Positions 17,601 through 25,142 of a DNA stretch of 64,000 nt are shown here, in pieces; within the stretch, counting starts at the first letter, position 1; every line of letters starts with the position of its first letter. Position numbers and translations under genes: made by a program. Under the pieces are notes generated by a model. It worked only from the letters and a program-made list of their open reading frames with translations. It had not been told where the DNA came from and did no database searches. Source of the DNA: Winogradskya humida (GTDB lineage Bacteria; Actinomycetota; Actinomycetes; Mycobacteriales; Micromonosporaceae). The stretch spans positions 1 through 64,000 of the forward strand of contig NZ_BOMN01000022.1 in assembly GCF_016862215.1 (NCBI RefSeq). The letters are read 5' to 3'.

Positions 17601-19358
17601 CGCGCCGTCCGGCTCGATCACGTGCGCCGAATGCTGGTCGTGGACGACCAGCTGCGGCCACCCGGCGCCGATCTGGATGCCCTTCTTCTCCTTGGCGACG
17701 GCTTCGTAGGCGGGCCAGCAGAGCTCGGTCAGCAACCCGGCGCGCAGCGTCCGCGCCACCACGGCCGCGGCGTCGAGCTCGTGCAGCCGCCGGAACCCGC
17801 CGGGCGCGAGCGCCATGCCCGCGGGTGACCAGAGCGGCGCCAGGCCGCTCAGGTCGGCGTCGAGCGCGGTGATCGTGCCGTCGCCGGCCCGCCCGGTGCG
17901 TTCCAGGATCAGGCCGATGAGCACGTCGCGGACACCGGCGGCGCTGAACGCGAGCTCCAGGGTCGGCACCGGCAGAGCGGGGCTGTTGAGGCTCGTGCCG
18001 GTGCGGAGCCGGGAGAGCGCGTCGCTGACCCCGAGTGCCAGCGCCGGGCGCAGCTCCGGATCGGCGGCGATCGCCGCCAGGTCGCGGCGCCCGGCACCCT
18101 CGTCCTGCGACCACGCCGCGACGTCGAAGCCCGTGCCCCGGTGGCCCCGCCCGATGCCTGCCCGGACACCGCCGGCGACACACAGGTCGAGCACGTCCAG
18201 CTCGGCGGTCCACGACGAGGAAGCCAGCTGCACGCCGTCCTCGGCGACCAGCCGGGGAATCATCCGTTCCACCAGCGCCAGCAGCCGCTCGTTGCGGACC
18301 TTCCGCCCGGAGAGCCGCCGGGCCAGCAGGCGTTCCAGCCAGCGGCTCGCGAGCCCCGGCGTGAACCCGGCCGCCACCGTTGTCAGGGCCACGTCGGCGC
18401 CCGAGGCCGACAGCAGCTCCAGCCACTGGTCGGTCATATCGGTGTTGTAGCCGGGCGGCTCGGGGACTATCTCCAGCAGCCGGGCACGGATCACGGCGTC
18501 GCACTTGCCGAGGCGCACCAGGCTCTTGCGGTAGGCCTTCCACACCGAGGGGTGGGCGCGCCCCATCGCGGGGAAGCTCAGCAGCCGGGTGACGACCTCG
18601 TCGGCCTCCGCCTCGGGATCGCGACCCGCCGCCCTCGCCAGCCGGGCGAGGTCGGCCGCCATCGAGACGTGCGGCGACAACCCGCCCGCGACCCGTTGCA
18701 GGGCAAGGCTTTTCACCAGCTCGTACGCCTCGGCAGCAGGCCGCCGGTCGACCACGCCCCGGGTGTACTCCGCGAGCATGGCCGCCGTGAGCGCCCCGGC
18801 GAACGCGAACTCCAGGTGCACGTCGCGCACCCGGTCCTCGTCCACAACCAGCCCGTGGACCTGCTCGGCACGGCGCGCCGCCGTGAAACAGGTCCCCGCC
18901 ATCCGCGCATTGCCGGCGGCGATGAACGCCCGCCCCGCCTGCTCCCAGAACGTCGGCAGGAACTGCGGCGCGGCGGCGTCGAGCCGCCGGGCGAGCGCGT
19001 CGTAGCCGTCCTTCGCGTTGCCCGGCTTGCCGCCGGCGACCCGGGCGAGCTTCTCCATCTCCTTGACCAGCGCCAGCGCGTGCCGCCCGTTCGCCGGGTC
19101 GTGCACGAGCGCCCACGCCGGGAAACCCAGCGCCTGGCGCCGCGCGTGCCCGACCGCGACCGGCTCCCCGGCGGGGGCGAAACCGAGGAACTCCATGCTC
19201 AGATCCTCGGCGGGACCGACGGCCGCCCCGACCAGCCGCACCACTGTGCGTCCCTCCAGGACCGGATGCCGGTAGGAGCGGGCAGCAACGGCATCGAGGG
19301 CACCGTCCCCGGGCGGGCCGGGCAGAACGGCGCCGGCCTCCAGCAGCACGTCACTCAT
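14652..19358 (-). CDS. 1568-residue protein of the yeh-like operon, function unknown
   Basis: A very large, mostly soluble protein with no signal peptide and no transmembrane segment that I can see. The N-terminal half is rich in helical repeats. The central part (about 600-800) has beta-propeller-like sequence with recurring Trp and Gly-Asp motifs such as LVVHDQHSAHVIEPDG and MRVWTADGGHVLAELG. I do not recognise a catalytic motif or a WGR domain. It is overlapped at both ends: its ATG overlaps the DUF4132 stop (19355-19358) and its stop overlaps the MoxR start. A scaffold or target-recognition role in the MoxR-VWA complex is plausible but inferred only from context. Confidence 0.8.
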   Translation of the reverse strand: MSDVLLEAGAVLPGPPGDGALDAVAARSYRHPVLEGRTVVRLVGAAVGPAEDLSMEFLGFAPAGEPVAVGHARRQALGFPAWALVHDPANGRHALALVKEMEKLARVAGGKPGNAKDGYDALARRLDAAAPQFLPTFWEQAGRAFIAAGNARMAGTCFTAARRAEQVHGLVVDEDRVRDVHLEFAFAGALTAAMLAEYTRGVVDRRPAAEAYELVKSLALQRVAGGLSPHVSMAADLARLARAAGRDPEAEADEVVTRLLSFPAMGRAHPSVWKAYRKSLVRLGKCDAVIRARLLEIVPEPPGYNTDMTDQWLELLSASGADVALTTVAAGFTPGLASRWLERLLARRLSGRKVRNERLLALVERMIPRLVAEDGVQLASSSWTAELDVLDLCVAGGVRAGIGRGHRGTGFDVAAWSQDEGAGRRDLAAIAADPELRPALALGVSDALSRLRTGTSLNSPALPVPTLELAFSAAGVRDVLIGLILERTGRAGDGTITALDADLSGLAPLWSPAGMALAPGGFRRLHELDAAAVVARTLRAGLLTELCWPAYEAVAKEKKGIQIGAGWPQLVVHDQHSAHVIEPDGATTEHTFRYPAAGQRMAPSAYTQVSCLSADGDLIVSWLSEHGPAAYWASRPAELTGADWQLQRPGWGVPATPLPLPGGGVTTGAQPVHAGDARGPGHAYPLVSDGQAFWRCEWERGDSGDHAWRWREFDPLTGDGGRVSVPAFLAGAAGELVTEASRLHPAPKEFAASPLGWHDGLTGWRVTSTSSGTQTGEGVDGRRVTLSGVDGRNEPLVGAVTLPGSAVPLPVTRRPGYPGGRMRVWTADGGHVLAELGELTTTLPPFEWWHALRARDEAGSAALRVLDETTAAALLAVDDTVTGTIRVKEAVAANVAAHLPAVTDTVLRDRVVEVVALAVRMRRRIAEIPRHLGAQATPERPVPAVTDEALRLAWDGLSGSRHTYYSGPAGSRHDILEQVAAVGALLGGSDQPGDIPVATAGWTALLTGLGAVALRAAAAVTSDADRTALTALLTTIAGTPLAGDGTPLRVLELTQPRMTESKVVVHRDGPQVTVLFPPEQHYTAGGYSWSRDAIQVSPGGVFTLPPDLTVREEVRPGGRLGGAGLTAFCTLLAERGPAPWRPEAAEELAAATGMTRAEATLLLAGLPGMQVWESNFLTAGQRATLGLSAAQAKVARAALAPLRFRQRIALLDAAMPADPAALWERGPDVDAIAREWIRLRGHRIAVPEDLVAELARVIDDARAAAMLQAIAGPQDGDWLSTDGRSRVESYYDVRTGADDGEPFDGIWLNAVATALPWLAYRLSWDDPLRAALPGALERARARLRNPHLLVGSGLHPVNERPDAGPALVDGHATNAFVTHHLAPAKLTGDDDPALGFVDDGTAVALRILLSGWIDGAVSTPEDAIGEPHDPRVSVPHLVAEVAEKFGCDSAVAAYYLQLLALPDPTDKAVQAWNGWKPAALRKAQEALTTAGLVVAAKRERAGRPVFLPGGWLPARAPRLPVETWKQSLYVEAGNRRLVPLALPELFAAAWSRVTAGDIPRYHDLKEQP

Positions 19359-20227
19359 CGGGTGCCCTCCTCATCGGTGACGCGACCGGCGTGCAGGGTC
19401 GCGGCCATCCGCAGCCCTTCCGACCACGCGACAGGCGGCACGTCCATCAGGGGGATCGCCTTCCCGGCCGCGTCGGTGAACTCCAGCTCCGACGTCTCCG
19501 CCTCCCACGACGGGTCACCGTCACCGATCCAGACCGCCGCCACCACCGTCACGCCCTCCTCCCACACCTTGCAGACGGCTGTGCCACCCTGCACGCGGTA
19601 GCCCGCCGAGGTGGCCCGGGTCTGGGCGTGCCGCAGCTCCTTGAACCGGGCATCGGCGTATCGGGCGATCTCCCTGCGGTGCCCCGCCTCGTCGGCCGGC
19701 TTGTGCCAGACCTCCCGGAACAGCTGCAACAGCCCCTGCTGCACGCCGAGGTCGGCGGCGAACTCCCGCAGATCCCCGAGGTCGGGCAGCCGAACCGGAT
19801 GCGGGATCGCCACGGTGGCCGTAGCGATCTGAGTGGACTCCCCATCAAGGTCGACGATGCCGAGCACCCCGTCAGCACCGGCCTCCCGCAGCAGCCCCGC
19901 CCCGGCGACATCCCACTCACCCCCTGCGGTGACGGGAACGACAACAAGATCCCGCAGCACGGCCCGCCACACCTCGTCGGCCCACACCTGCCCGATCAGC
20001 ACAGCCGGCACCGGCAGCGAACGGATCATCCACCGCTCCACCTCCGCCCGGCACGACGCCTCATGCCGCCGCAGCCACTCCACAAGCTGCCGCAGCCCCA
20101 CGACGGCCTCGTGCTCCCTGACCGCCTTCGGCACACTCCTCAAGGTCTTGCCCTGCGCGGTCCGCGCCACGACTTTCCCCTGGTCAAGACTGACCTCATA
20201 GCCGGCCCCCGCAGCCACCCACCCCAT
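19355..20227 (-). CDS. DUF4132 (MolR-like) protein, first gene of the yeh-like operon
   Basis: 290 residues from the ATG at 20227. This start is chosen over nearby in-frame ATG and upstream codons because GAGGGG lies six bases ahead of it. The sequence follows the DUF4132 pattern: DQGKVVARTAQGKTLRSVPKA near the start, ERWMIRSLPVP in the middle, then LLQLFREVWHKPAD and PLMDVPPVAWSEGLR. DUF4132 is found in E. coli YehI and MolR, which are encoded near yehLMPQ. The domain's biochemical role is unknown. The proteobacterial protein is much longer and often carries WGR; this one is close to a stand-alone DUF4132 unit. Confidence 0.75.
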   Translation of the reverse strand: MGWVAAGAGYEVSLDQGKVVARTAQGKTLRSVPKAVREHEAVVGLRQLVEWLRRHEASCRAEVERWMIRSLPVPAVLIGQVWADEVWRAVLRDLVVVPVTAGGEWDVAGAGLLREAGADGVLGIVDLDGESTQIATATVAIPHPVRLPDLGDLREFAADLGVQQGLLQLFREVWHKPADEAGHRREIARYADARFKELRHAQTRATSAGYRVQGGTAVCKVWEEGVTVVAAVWIGDGDPSWEAETSELEFTDAAGKAIPLMDVPPVAWSEGLRMAATLHAGRVTDEEGTR

Positions 20228-20707
20228 GGACATCCCCTCATCGAAGCGTGCCGCGGATTGTGCCACCGACCCCCGACATTTTCCCCGCCCCCGAGGCCGC
20301 ACGTGCGCAGCCTGCGTTGTTCATGACGTCAACCGTCACCGATCCGCGGTTCGCCGGGCAGAGGCGTGCATGCCGAGCTGCCCGGGAACGTCACGGTCCG
20401 GCGGGTCTCGGCGACCGGCCTCGCGGCCTACCCGGTGGGTGCCACCTCACGGCCCGATCAGTGTCCTGAGTCTCTGATTCATGTGCGGTGGGTGGCGAGC
20501 GCGGCGGGATCCGGCCACGGGCACGAAATTGCGTTGAAACCCGCAACGCCGCAATCTTCTGCGGGGTTAGGTGTCAAGCGCAGGCCCATCACGACTGGCC
20601 AGGAAACACATGTTCTGCTGTCAGACACGATTACCCGGACTTGACAAGAGACCCCGCATAATTTGTCGCATCCGGAACCACCGGCTCAGAACACTGGAAA
20701 TGCCGGA
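20228..20707. other. 480-bp gap upstream of the yeh-like operon, no gene seen
   Basis: Only short ORFs without family resemblance cross this interval. It is somewhat less GC-rich than its surroundings around 20520-20680, and it should contain the promoter of the five-gene operon (reading leftward). I could not pick a convincing promoter. A tempting ttgaca at 20640-20645 followed by cataat has a spacing of about 10 bp, too short for a standard sigma factor. Confidence 0.5.
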
Positions 20708-21979
20708 TCAGCGCCGGCGGATCGTGTAGTGCAGGGTCATGAACGGCAGGCCGTAGAGGGTGAAGGCGTGTTCGGCGCGGAGTTCGCCGTTGTCGGTGAA
20801 GACGTCGAGGCGTTCGGCGAAGCCGGGGGCGGCGAGGGTGGTCAGGTCGCGGGTTTCCGGGTCGATGTAGGTCAGGTAGTGGCCGGGATGGGCGAGGTCG
20901 CTGTGGCTGGTCAGGACCAGGCCGCCGCCGGGGCGGGGGAGTGGGAGCAGGGTGGCGGTGAAGCTGCCGTGCGGGACCGGGAAGCCGACGCTGACGTAGC
21001 CGTGGTCGTCGTGCCGGTAGGTTGTGTAGATGCCGACGTAGATCGGTTCGTCGGTGTCGGCGAAGGAGCGGATCCAGCCGCGTACGCCGATCGCGCCGCC
21101 GCCGTCGGGAGTGATGGTGTCGATCCTGCTGCGGACGCCGCGGAGGGTTTCGCGCTGGTTCATGGGTACGTTGGCCTGGCCGACCGGGCGGGCCACCAAG
21201 CTGCGGTAGAGCAGGTAGCCGGGGCGTACCCAGAGCCGCCATTCGGGGACGATGTCGAGTGTGAAGCGGGTGGTCCGCTCGTAGAATTCGCGCACCAGCG
21301 GGTCCACCCCGGCCGGGTCGAACTGCGGGCCGGCCAGGTCGTCGAGTGAGCCGACGATCCCGACGTCCGCGGCGTTCGCCTCGTAGGTGCCGCCGATGAA
21401 CTCGGCGAGCGCGCGCACGTAGTCCACGCCGACGTAGCGGGTGCGCGACTCGAGCGGCACCACGAACGGCAGGTCCGCGGCTCGCACCCGTTCGGCGAGC
21501 AGATCCACCTGCGGGTCGCGGAACAGCACCGCCGACAGCACCCGGAATCCGACCACCGCGCTCGCCGCCACAGCAGCGGGTGGCGCCGACGTGCCCACGG
21601 CCAGCCTCCAGGCCACGCCGACGGCAGCCCCGGCAACCGGCCCGAGCACCACCTTCTGCGGCCGCAACCCGAGTGCCCCGGCCACCGCCCCGGCGGTGAG
21701 TCCCACCGTCACCGGCCCGGCGTTTGCGCCGAGCCGGCCGAGCGGCGCCGCGATCGCCCCGCTCATCACCACCCGCGACCACCAGGGCGGAATCTCCCCG
21801 GGCCGCTGCCGGGCCCGCGCCACGGCCTCGGAAGCCACCAGCGCGGCCGCCCCCACCAGCCCACCGGTCACCGCTGCCCGCGAACCGCGCCGCCCGGCCA
21901 TGGCCGCGCCGGCCAGCGCTCCGAGAACCCCGGCGAGCACCAGCCCACCCGCCCGCTGCCGCGCCGCCTTCTCCGTCAT
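20708..21979 (-). CDS. Unrecognised membrane-linked protein, 423 aa
   Basis: The N-terminal 150 residues are Ala/Gly/Val-rich with four to five hydrophobic segments. From about 170 on it is a soluble domain with many aromatic residues ([31 protein letters not shown]) and a beta-rich C-terminus ([22 protein letters not shown]). The closing segment reads [17 protein letters not shown] cannot assign a family. It is alone on its strand, between the operon gap and marR. Confidence 0.75.
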   Translation of the reverse strand: MTEKAARQRAGGLVLAGVLGALAGAAMAGRRGSRAAVTGGLVGAAALVASEAVARARQRPGEIPPWWSRVVMSGAIAAPLGRLGANAGPVTVGLTAGAVAGALGLRPQKVVLGPVAGAAVGVAWRLAVGTSAPPAAVAASAVVGFRVLSAVLFRDPQVDLLAERVRAADLPFVVPLESRTRYVGVDYVRALAEFIGGTYEANAADVGIVGSLDDLAGPQFDPAGVDPLVREFYERTTRFTLDIVPEWRLWVRPGYLLYRSLVARPVGQANVPMNQRETLRGVRSRIDTITPDGGGAIGVRGWIRSFADTDEPIYVGIYTTYRHDDHGYVSVGFPVPHGSFTATLLPLPRPGGGLVLTSHSDLAHPGHYLTYIDPETRDLTTLAAPGFAERLDVFTDNGELRAEHAFTLYGLPFMTLHYTIRRR

Positions 21980-22024
21980 GGCCGCACGCTAACAGCCCAG
22001 CAACGTGGGAAGGGGCCGCACCGG

Positions 22025-22444
22025 TCAGGTGTGCAGGGCGCGGAGGGCGGCGAGGAAGCCGTGGCGGTCCGATTCGGGCAGTGCGGCGAGGAGGTCGTTC
22101 TCGGCGATGCGGATGGCGGCCTGGATTTGTTGGTGCAGGGCGGTTCCGGCCGGGGTGAGGGCGAGCAGACGGGCGCGGCGATCGGCCGGGTCGGGTTCGC
22201 GGTGGATCAGCCCGCGGTGTTGCAGGTCGTCGAGGATCGGGATGAGGCGGGTCTTGTCGGCGCCGATGGCCGTGGCGAGCGCGGACTGCGTGCGCACCGT
22301 CCGGCGGCTCAGGGCGGTCAGCACGACGTAGCCCCACATCGACAGCTCGTGCCCGGCCAGGATCGGCTGTTCCATCGCGATCAGGCGGCGGCCGAGCCCC
22401 ATGACCATCTCCCCGAGATCGGGCCTGCCGGAATCCATGTGCAC
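22025..22444 (-). CDS. MarR-family transcriptional regulator
   Basis: 139 residues from the GTG at 22444; an ATG two codons later (22438) is the alternative. It shows the winged-helix core: QSALATAIGADKTRLIPILDDLQHRGLIHREPDPADRRARLLALTPAG, with the DxRaR.L.LT wing motif. Regulators of this family usually control the divergent neighbour and respond to small aromatic or oxidative ligands. Only 17 bp separate it from the divergent TIGR03086 gene, so both promoters must overlap there. Confidence 0.92.
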   Translation of the reverse strand: MHMDSGRPDLGEMVMGLGRRLIAMEQPILAGHELSMWGYVVLTALSRRTVRTQSALATAIGADKTRLIPILDDLQHRGLIHREPDPADRRARLLALTPAGTALHQQIQAAIRIAENDLLAALPESDRHGFLAALRALHT

Positions 22445-22461
22445 CAGCTTATAGTAAGCGA
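22445..22461. promoter_or_regulatory. Overlapping divergent -10 elements with a short dyad
   Basis: The 17-bp gap contains CTTATAGTAAG (22448-22458), an imperfect dyad with CTTA/TAAG arms. On the + strand TATAGT (22450-22455) ends seven bases before the ATG at 22462. On the - strand TACTAT (22456-22451) ends seven bases before the GTG at 22444. Both positions fit -10 boxes of leaderless transcripts. A MarR dimer bound to this dyad would block both. No good -35 hexamer is visible for either. Confidence 0.5.
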
Positions 22462-23040
22462 ATGCATATCATTGAGGCGGACGCCCTGGCGACCCGTGGA
22501 AGTGCCGGCGTGGTCGCCCGGGCCACGACCGCCGATCTCACCCTGGCCACGCCGTGCGCGGGGTGGGACCTGCGGGCCCTGCTCGCTCACATGACCGCCC
22601 AGCACCGGGGCTTCGCCGCCGCCGCGCGGGGACACGGCGACGACCTCGCGATCTGGCGATCTGGCGACACCGACGAGCCGCTCACGGCGTACGCACAAGC
22701 GGTTGACCTGGTCCTGGAAGCCTTCGCCGTGACGGGCGTCCTGGCGCGACCCTTCGCCCTGCCCGAGCTCGGCCGGGTCCTGCCCGGGCGGATCGCCGTC
22801 GGATTCCACCTGGTCGACTACGTGGTGCACGGGTGGGACGTCGCCCGCACGATCGGCGTCGGCTTCACGCTCGCCCCGGAGGTGCTCGACGCGGCGCTGG
22901 TGGTTGCGGAGGCCGTGCCGAAGGAGAACAGGGTGTCCTTCGCGCCCGCCCTGCCGCTGCCGGAGGACGCGGGCACCCTCGACCGGATCCTGCTGCTACT
23001 GGGCCGCGACCCGCATGCGGTCGAGAGTCGTCTCCAGTAG
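22462..23040 (+). CDS. TIGR03086-family (DinB/maleylpyruvate isomerase-like) metal-binding protein
   Basis: 192 residues. It opens with VVARATTADLTLATPCAGWDLRALLAHMTAQHRGFAAAARG, the N-terminal helix pattern of the TIGR03086 and mycothiol-dependent isomerase superfamily, where TPC.gWdv..L..H is diagnostic. It also has HLVDYVVHGWDVARTIG, carrying the second metal-ligand helix. Members are four-helix DinB-fold proteins, some of which use mycothiol. Its 3' end overlaps the convergent radical SAM gene by 45 bp. It is likely regulated by the adjacent MarR protein. Confidence 0.85.
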   Translation: MHIIEADALATRGSAGVVARATTADLTLATPCAGWDLRALLAHMTAQHRGFAAAARGHGDDLAIWRSGDTDEPLTAYAQAVDLVLEAFAVTGVLARPFALPELGRVLPGRIAVGFHLVDYVVHGWDVARTIGVGFTLAPEVLDAALVVAEAVPKENRVSFAPALPLPEDAGTLDRILLLLGRDPHAVESRLQ

Positions 23041-24366
23041 GGGGAGGGCGCGCAGGACCTGCCGGGAGCGGATCAGGGCGTCCCAGAGCGGTTCGAACTT
23101 CTTCCACCCCCCGGCGTACGCGAGATGCCGCATCCGGTCCGGCAGCGGCTTCGCGGCAGCCCCGCGCCAGATGTTGCCCCACCGGTAGAAGTCACGGTAT
23201 GCCTGCCAGTAGCCGGCTTCGAGCTGCTCAGGGGTCATCCCGCGCGGGCGGTGGACGACGTGCCGGGTGTCGTAGAGGTCCCAGTCGTGGTGGACGATCC
23301 GGTCGTCGGCCTGCATCCGCTTGTAGAGGGCGGTGCCCGGGTAGGGCGTCATGATGTGGAACGTGGCCGTCTCCAGGCCCGCGCCGACCGCCCAGTCGAC
23401 GGTGCGGCCGAAGACGTCGGGGCCGTCGCCGTCCATGCCGAAGACGAAGCTGGCGTTGACCATGACGCCCGCGTCGTGCAGGCGGCGGGCGACCGCGTCG
23501 TAGTCACGGCCGACGTTCTGGCGTTTGCGCTGCTCGGTCAGGTTGGCCTCGTTGACCGTCTCGAAGCCGACGAACATGCTGCGCAGGCCGGCGGCGTACG
23601 CCTTCTCGACCAGACCGGGGGCGAGCACCGCGTCGACCGTGCTCGCCGCCTGCCAGACCCGGCCCATGCCCTTCATGCCCTCGAACAGGGCCTCGGCGAA
23701 GCGGCGGTTGCCGAACAGGTGGTCGTCGAGAAAATACAGGTGTTTGCCCGGCAGCCGGTCGATCTCGGCGAGCGCGTCGTCGACCGCCTGCGTGTAGTAC
23801 GACTTCCCGCCCTCGAAGAACGCATCCTTGTAGCAGAAGTCGCAATGGTGCGGGCAGCCCCGGGACACGACGATCGAGTTCGGCACGAGGTACCGCTCGC
23901 GCTTGATCAGGTCGCGCCGGATCGGGGGCAGGCCCTGCAGTGTCCGCGTGGTGGACTCGTAGCGCGAGGCTGCCTCGCCGCGCCGGTAATCGGCCAGGAA
24001 CTGCGGCCACGTGTCCTCGCCGGGCCCGAGGAAGATCGCGTCGGCGTGCGCGGCGGCCTCGTCCGGCAGCGACGTGACGTGCAGGCCGCCGAGGGCGACG
24101 AAGACGCCGCGGGCCCTGTACCGGTCGGCCAGCTCGTACGAGCGCCGCGCCGACGTGATGTACACCTGGATCACCACGACGTCCGGCCGGTCGTCGGCGA
24201 GATCGGCCCGCTCGACGTGCTCGTCGACGATGCGCACCTCGTCGTCCGGGCCGAGGTAGCCGGCGAGCGTGGCCAGGCCCAGCGGCGGGAACAGCGAATA
24301 CTTGATCGGCCGGAACAGCGGGCTGGTCGCCTCGGTCAGCGCGGGAAGGATCATCGTGACTCGCAT
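22996..24366 (-). CDS. B12-binding radical SAM enzyme
   Basis: 456 residues. An N-terminal cobalamin-binding Rossmann domain (VVVIQVYITSARRSYELADRYRARGVFVALGGLHVTSLP) lacks the DxHxxG motif, as is usual in this class. It precedes a radical SAM core whose cluster motif CPHHCDFC is intact at about residues 170-177. The C-terminal 120 residues have conserved aromatic motifs (YWQAYRDFYRWGNIW). Enzymes of this architecture methylate unactivated carbons or rearrange substrates. The substrate is not predictable. The next genes do not form a recognisable pathway with it. Its end overlaps the convergent TIGR03086 gene. Confidence 0.9.
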   Translation of the reverse strand: MRVTMILPALTEATSPLFRPIKYSLFPPLGLATLAGYLGPDDEVRIVDEHVERADLADDRPDVVVIQVYITSARRSYELADRYRARGVFVALGGLHVTSLPDEAAAHADAIFLGPGEDTWPQFLADYRRGEAASRYESTTRTLQGLPPIRRDLIKRERYLVPNSIVVSRGCPHHCDFCYKDAFFEGGKSYYTQAVDDALAEIDRLPGKHLYFLDDHLFGNRRFAEALFEGMKGMGRVWQAASTVDAVLAPGLVEKAYAAGLRSMFVGFETVNEANLTEQRKRQNVGRDYDAVARRLHDAGVMVNASFVFGMDGDGPDVFGRTVDWAVGAGLETATFHIMTPYPGTALYKRMQADDRIVHHDWDLYDTRHVVHRPRGMTPEQLEAGYWQAYRDFYRWGNIWRGAAAKPLPDRMRHLAYAGGWKKFEPLWDALIRSRQVLRALPLLETTLDRMRVAAQ

Positions 24367-24418
24367 GCCGTCACGGTAGAAAGCGTTTGCGGAGAAACTG
24401 TGCGCCCGCGGAGGAGGT

Positions 24419-24450
24419 TGCGTGCGGCCTTGCGGAGAAGACCGCACGCA
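24419..24450 (-). terminator. Hairpin after the nitroreductase-like gene
   Basis: A perfect nine-base stem TGCGTGCGG/CCGCACGCA with a 14-base loop begins six bases after the stop codon of the 24456-25058 gene, reading leftward. There is no U-run, which is common for actinobacterial terminators. Position relative to the stop supports the call. Confidence 0.5.
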
Positions 24451-24455
24451 CCACT

Positions 24456-25058
24456 TCACTCGAAGTTGAGGCCGCCGGTGCGGGTGCGCTTGAGCTCGAA
24501 GAAGTCGGGGTAGCTCGCCAGGGCCACCGCGCCGTCGAAGATCTTCACGGCCTGCTCGCCCTTGGGGATGCTGCTCAGCACCGGGCCGAAGAACGCCACG
24601 CCGTCGATGTGGATCGTCGGGGTGCCGACGTCCGGGCCGACCGGGTCCATGCCCTCGTGGTGGCTCTTGCGCAGCGCGGCGTCGTACTCGTCGCTCTGCG
24701 CGGCCTCCGCGAGGGACGCGGGCAGGCCGGCCTCCTCGAGGGACTCCGCGATGACCGCGGCGATGTCGGTCTTGCGGCCCTGGTTGTGGATGCGGGTGCC
24801 CAGCGCGGTGTAGAGCGGGGCGAGCACCTGGTCGCCGTGCTGCTGCCAGGCCGCGGTGACCACGCGGACCGTGCCGAGCGAGGCGTTGACCGAGGTGCGG
24901 TAGGACTCGGGGAGATCCCGGCCCTCGTTGAGGACGTAGAGGCTCATCACGTGCCAGCGCACGTCGACCTCGCGCTGCTTCTCGACCTCGAGGATCCAGC
25001 GGGAGGTGATCCAGGCGAACGGGCACGCCGGATCGAAGTAGAAGTCGACAGTCGTCAT
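24456..25058 (-). CDS. Rv2466c-like mycothiol-linked DsbA-family protein with altered active site
   Basis: 200 residues matching the Rv2466c family over its whole length: [83 protein letters not shown]. The family is a DsbA-fold mycothiol-dependent reductase using a CPWC site. Here the site is CPFA at residues 12-15, so the resolving cysteine is replaced by alanine and only a monothiol mechanism is possible. All other family blocks are intact, so it is not a decaying gene. It is followed by a hairpin terminator. Confidence 0.88.
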   Translation of the reverse strand: MTTVDFYFDPACPFAWITSRWILEVEKQREVDVRWHVMSLYVLNEGRDLPESYRTSVNASLGTVRVVTAAWQQHGDQVLAPLYTALGTRIHNQGRKTDIAAVIAESLEEAGLPASLAEAAQSDEYDAALRKSHHEGMDPVGPDVGTPTIHIDGVAFFGPVLSSIPKGEQAVKIFDGAVALASYPDFFELKRTRTGGLNFE

Positions 25059-25142
25059 GACCCGACGATATGCCGTCCCTTACGGGGAAGCTCCGGGACG
25101 CACCCGATTACCGCGCGGATCACTTTCCTCAAGCATCGAGTC

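Noticed and set aside
14673..17828. 1051-aa + strand ORF
   Set aside because: It is antisense to the 1568-aa protein, which has better overlap with its neighbours and coding character; the antisense product is low-complexity and Arg/Gly/Pro-rich.
14652..19358. Vitamin or nucleic-acid enzyme with a WGR domain
   Set aside because: WGR occurs in some relatives of the yeh/molR genes, but I see no W-G-R motif in the right context here.
20640..20660. ttgaca/cataat promoter
   Set aside because: The spacing of about 10 bp between the hexamers does not fit a housekeeping promoter.
23125..24513. 462-aa + strand ORF over the radical SAM gene
   Set aside because: It is antisense to a gene with intact catalytic motifs and shows no domain of its own.
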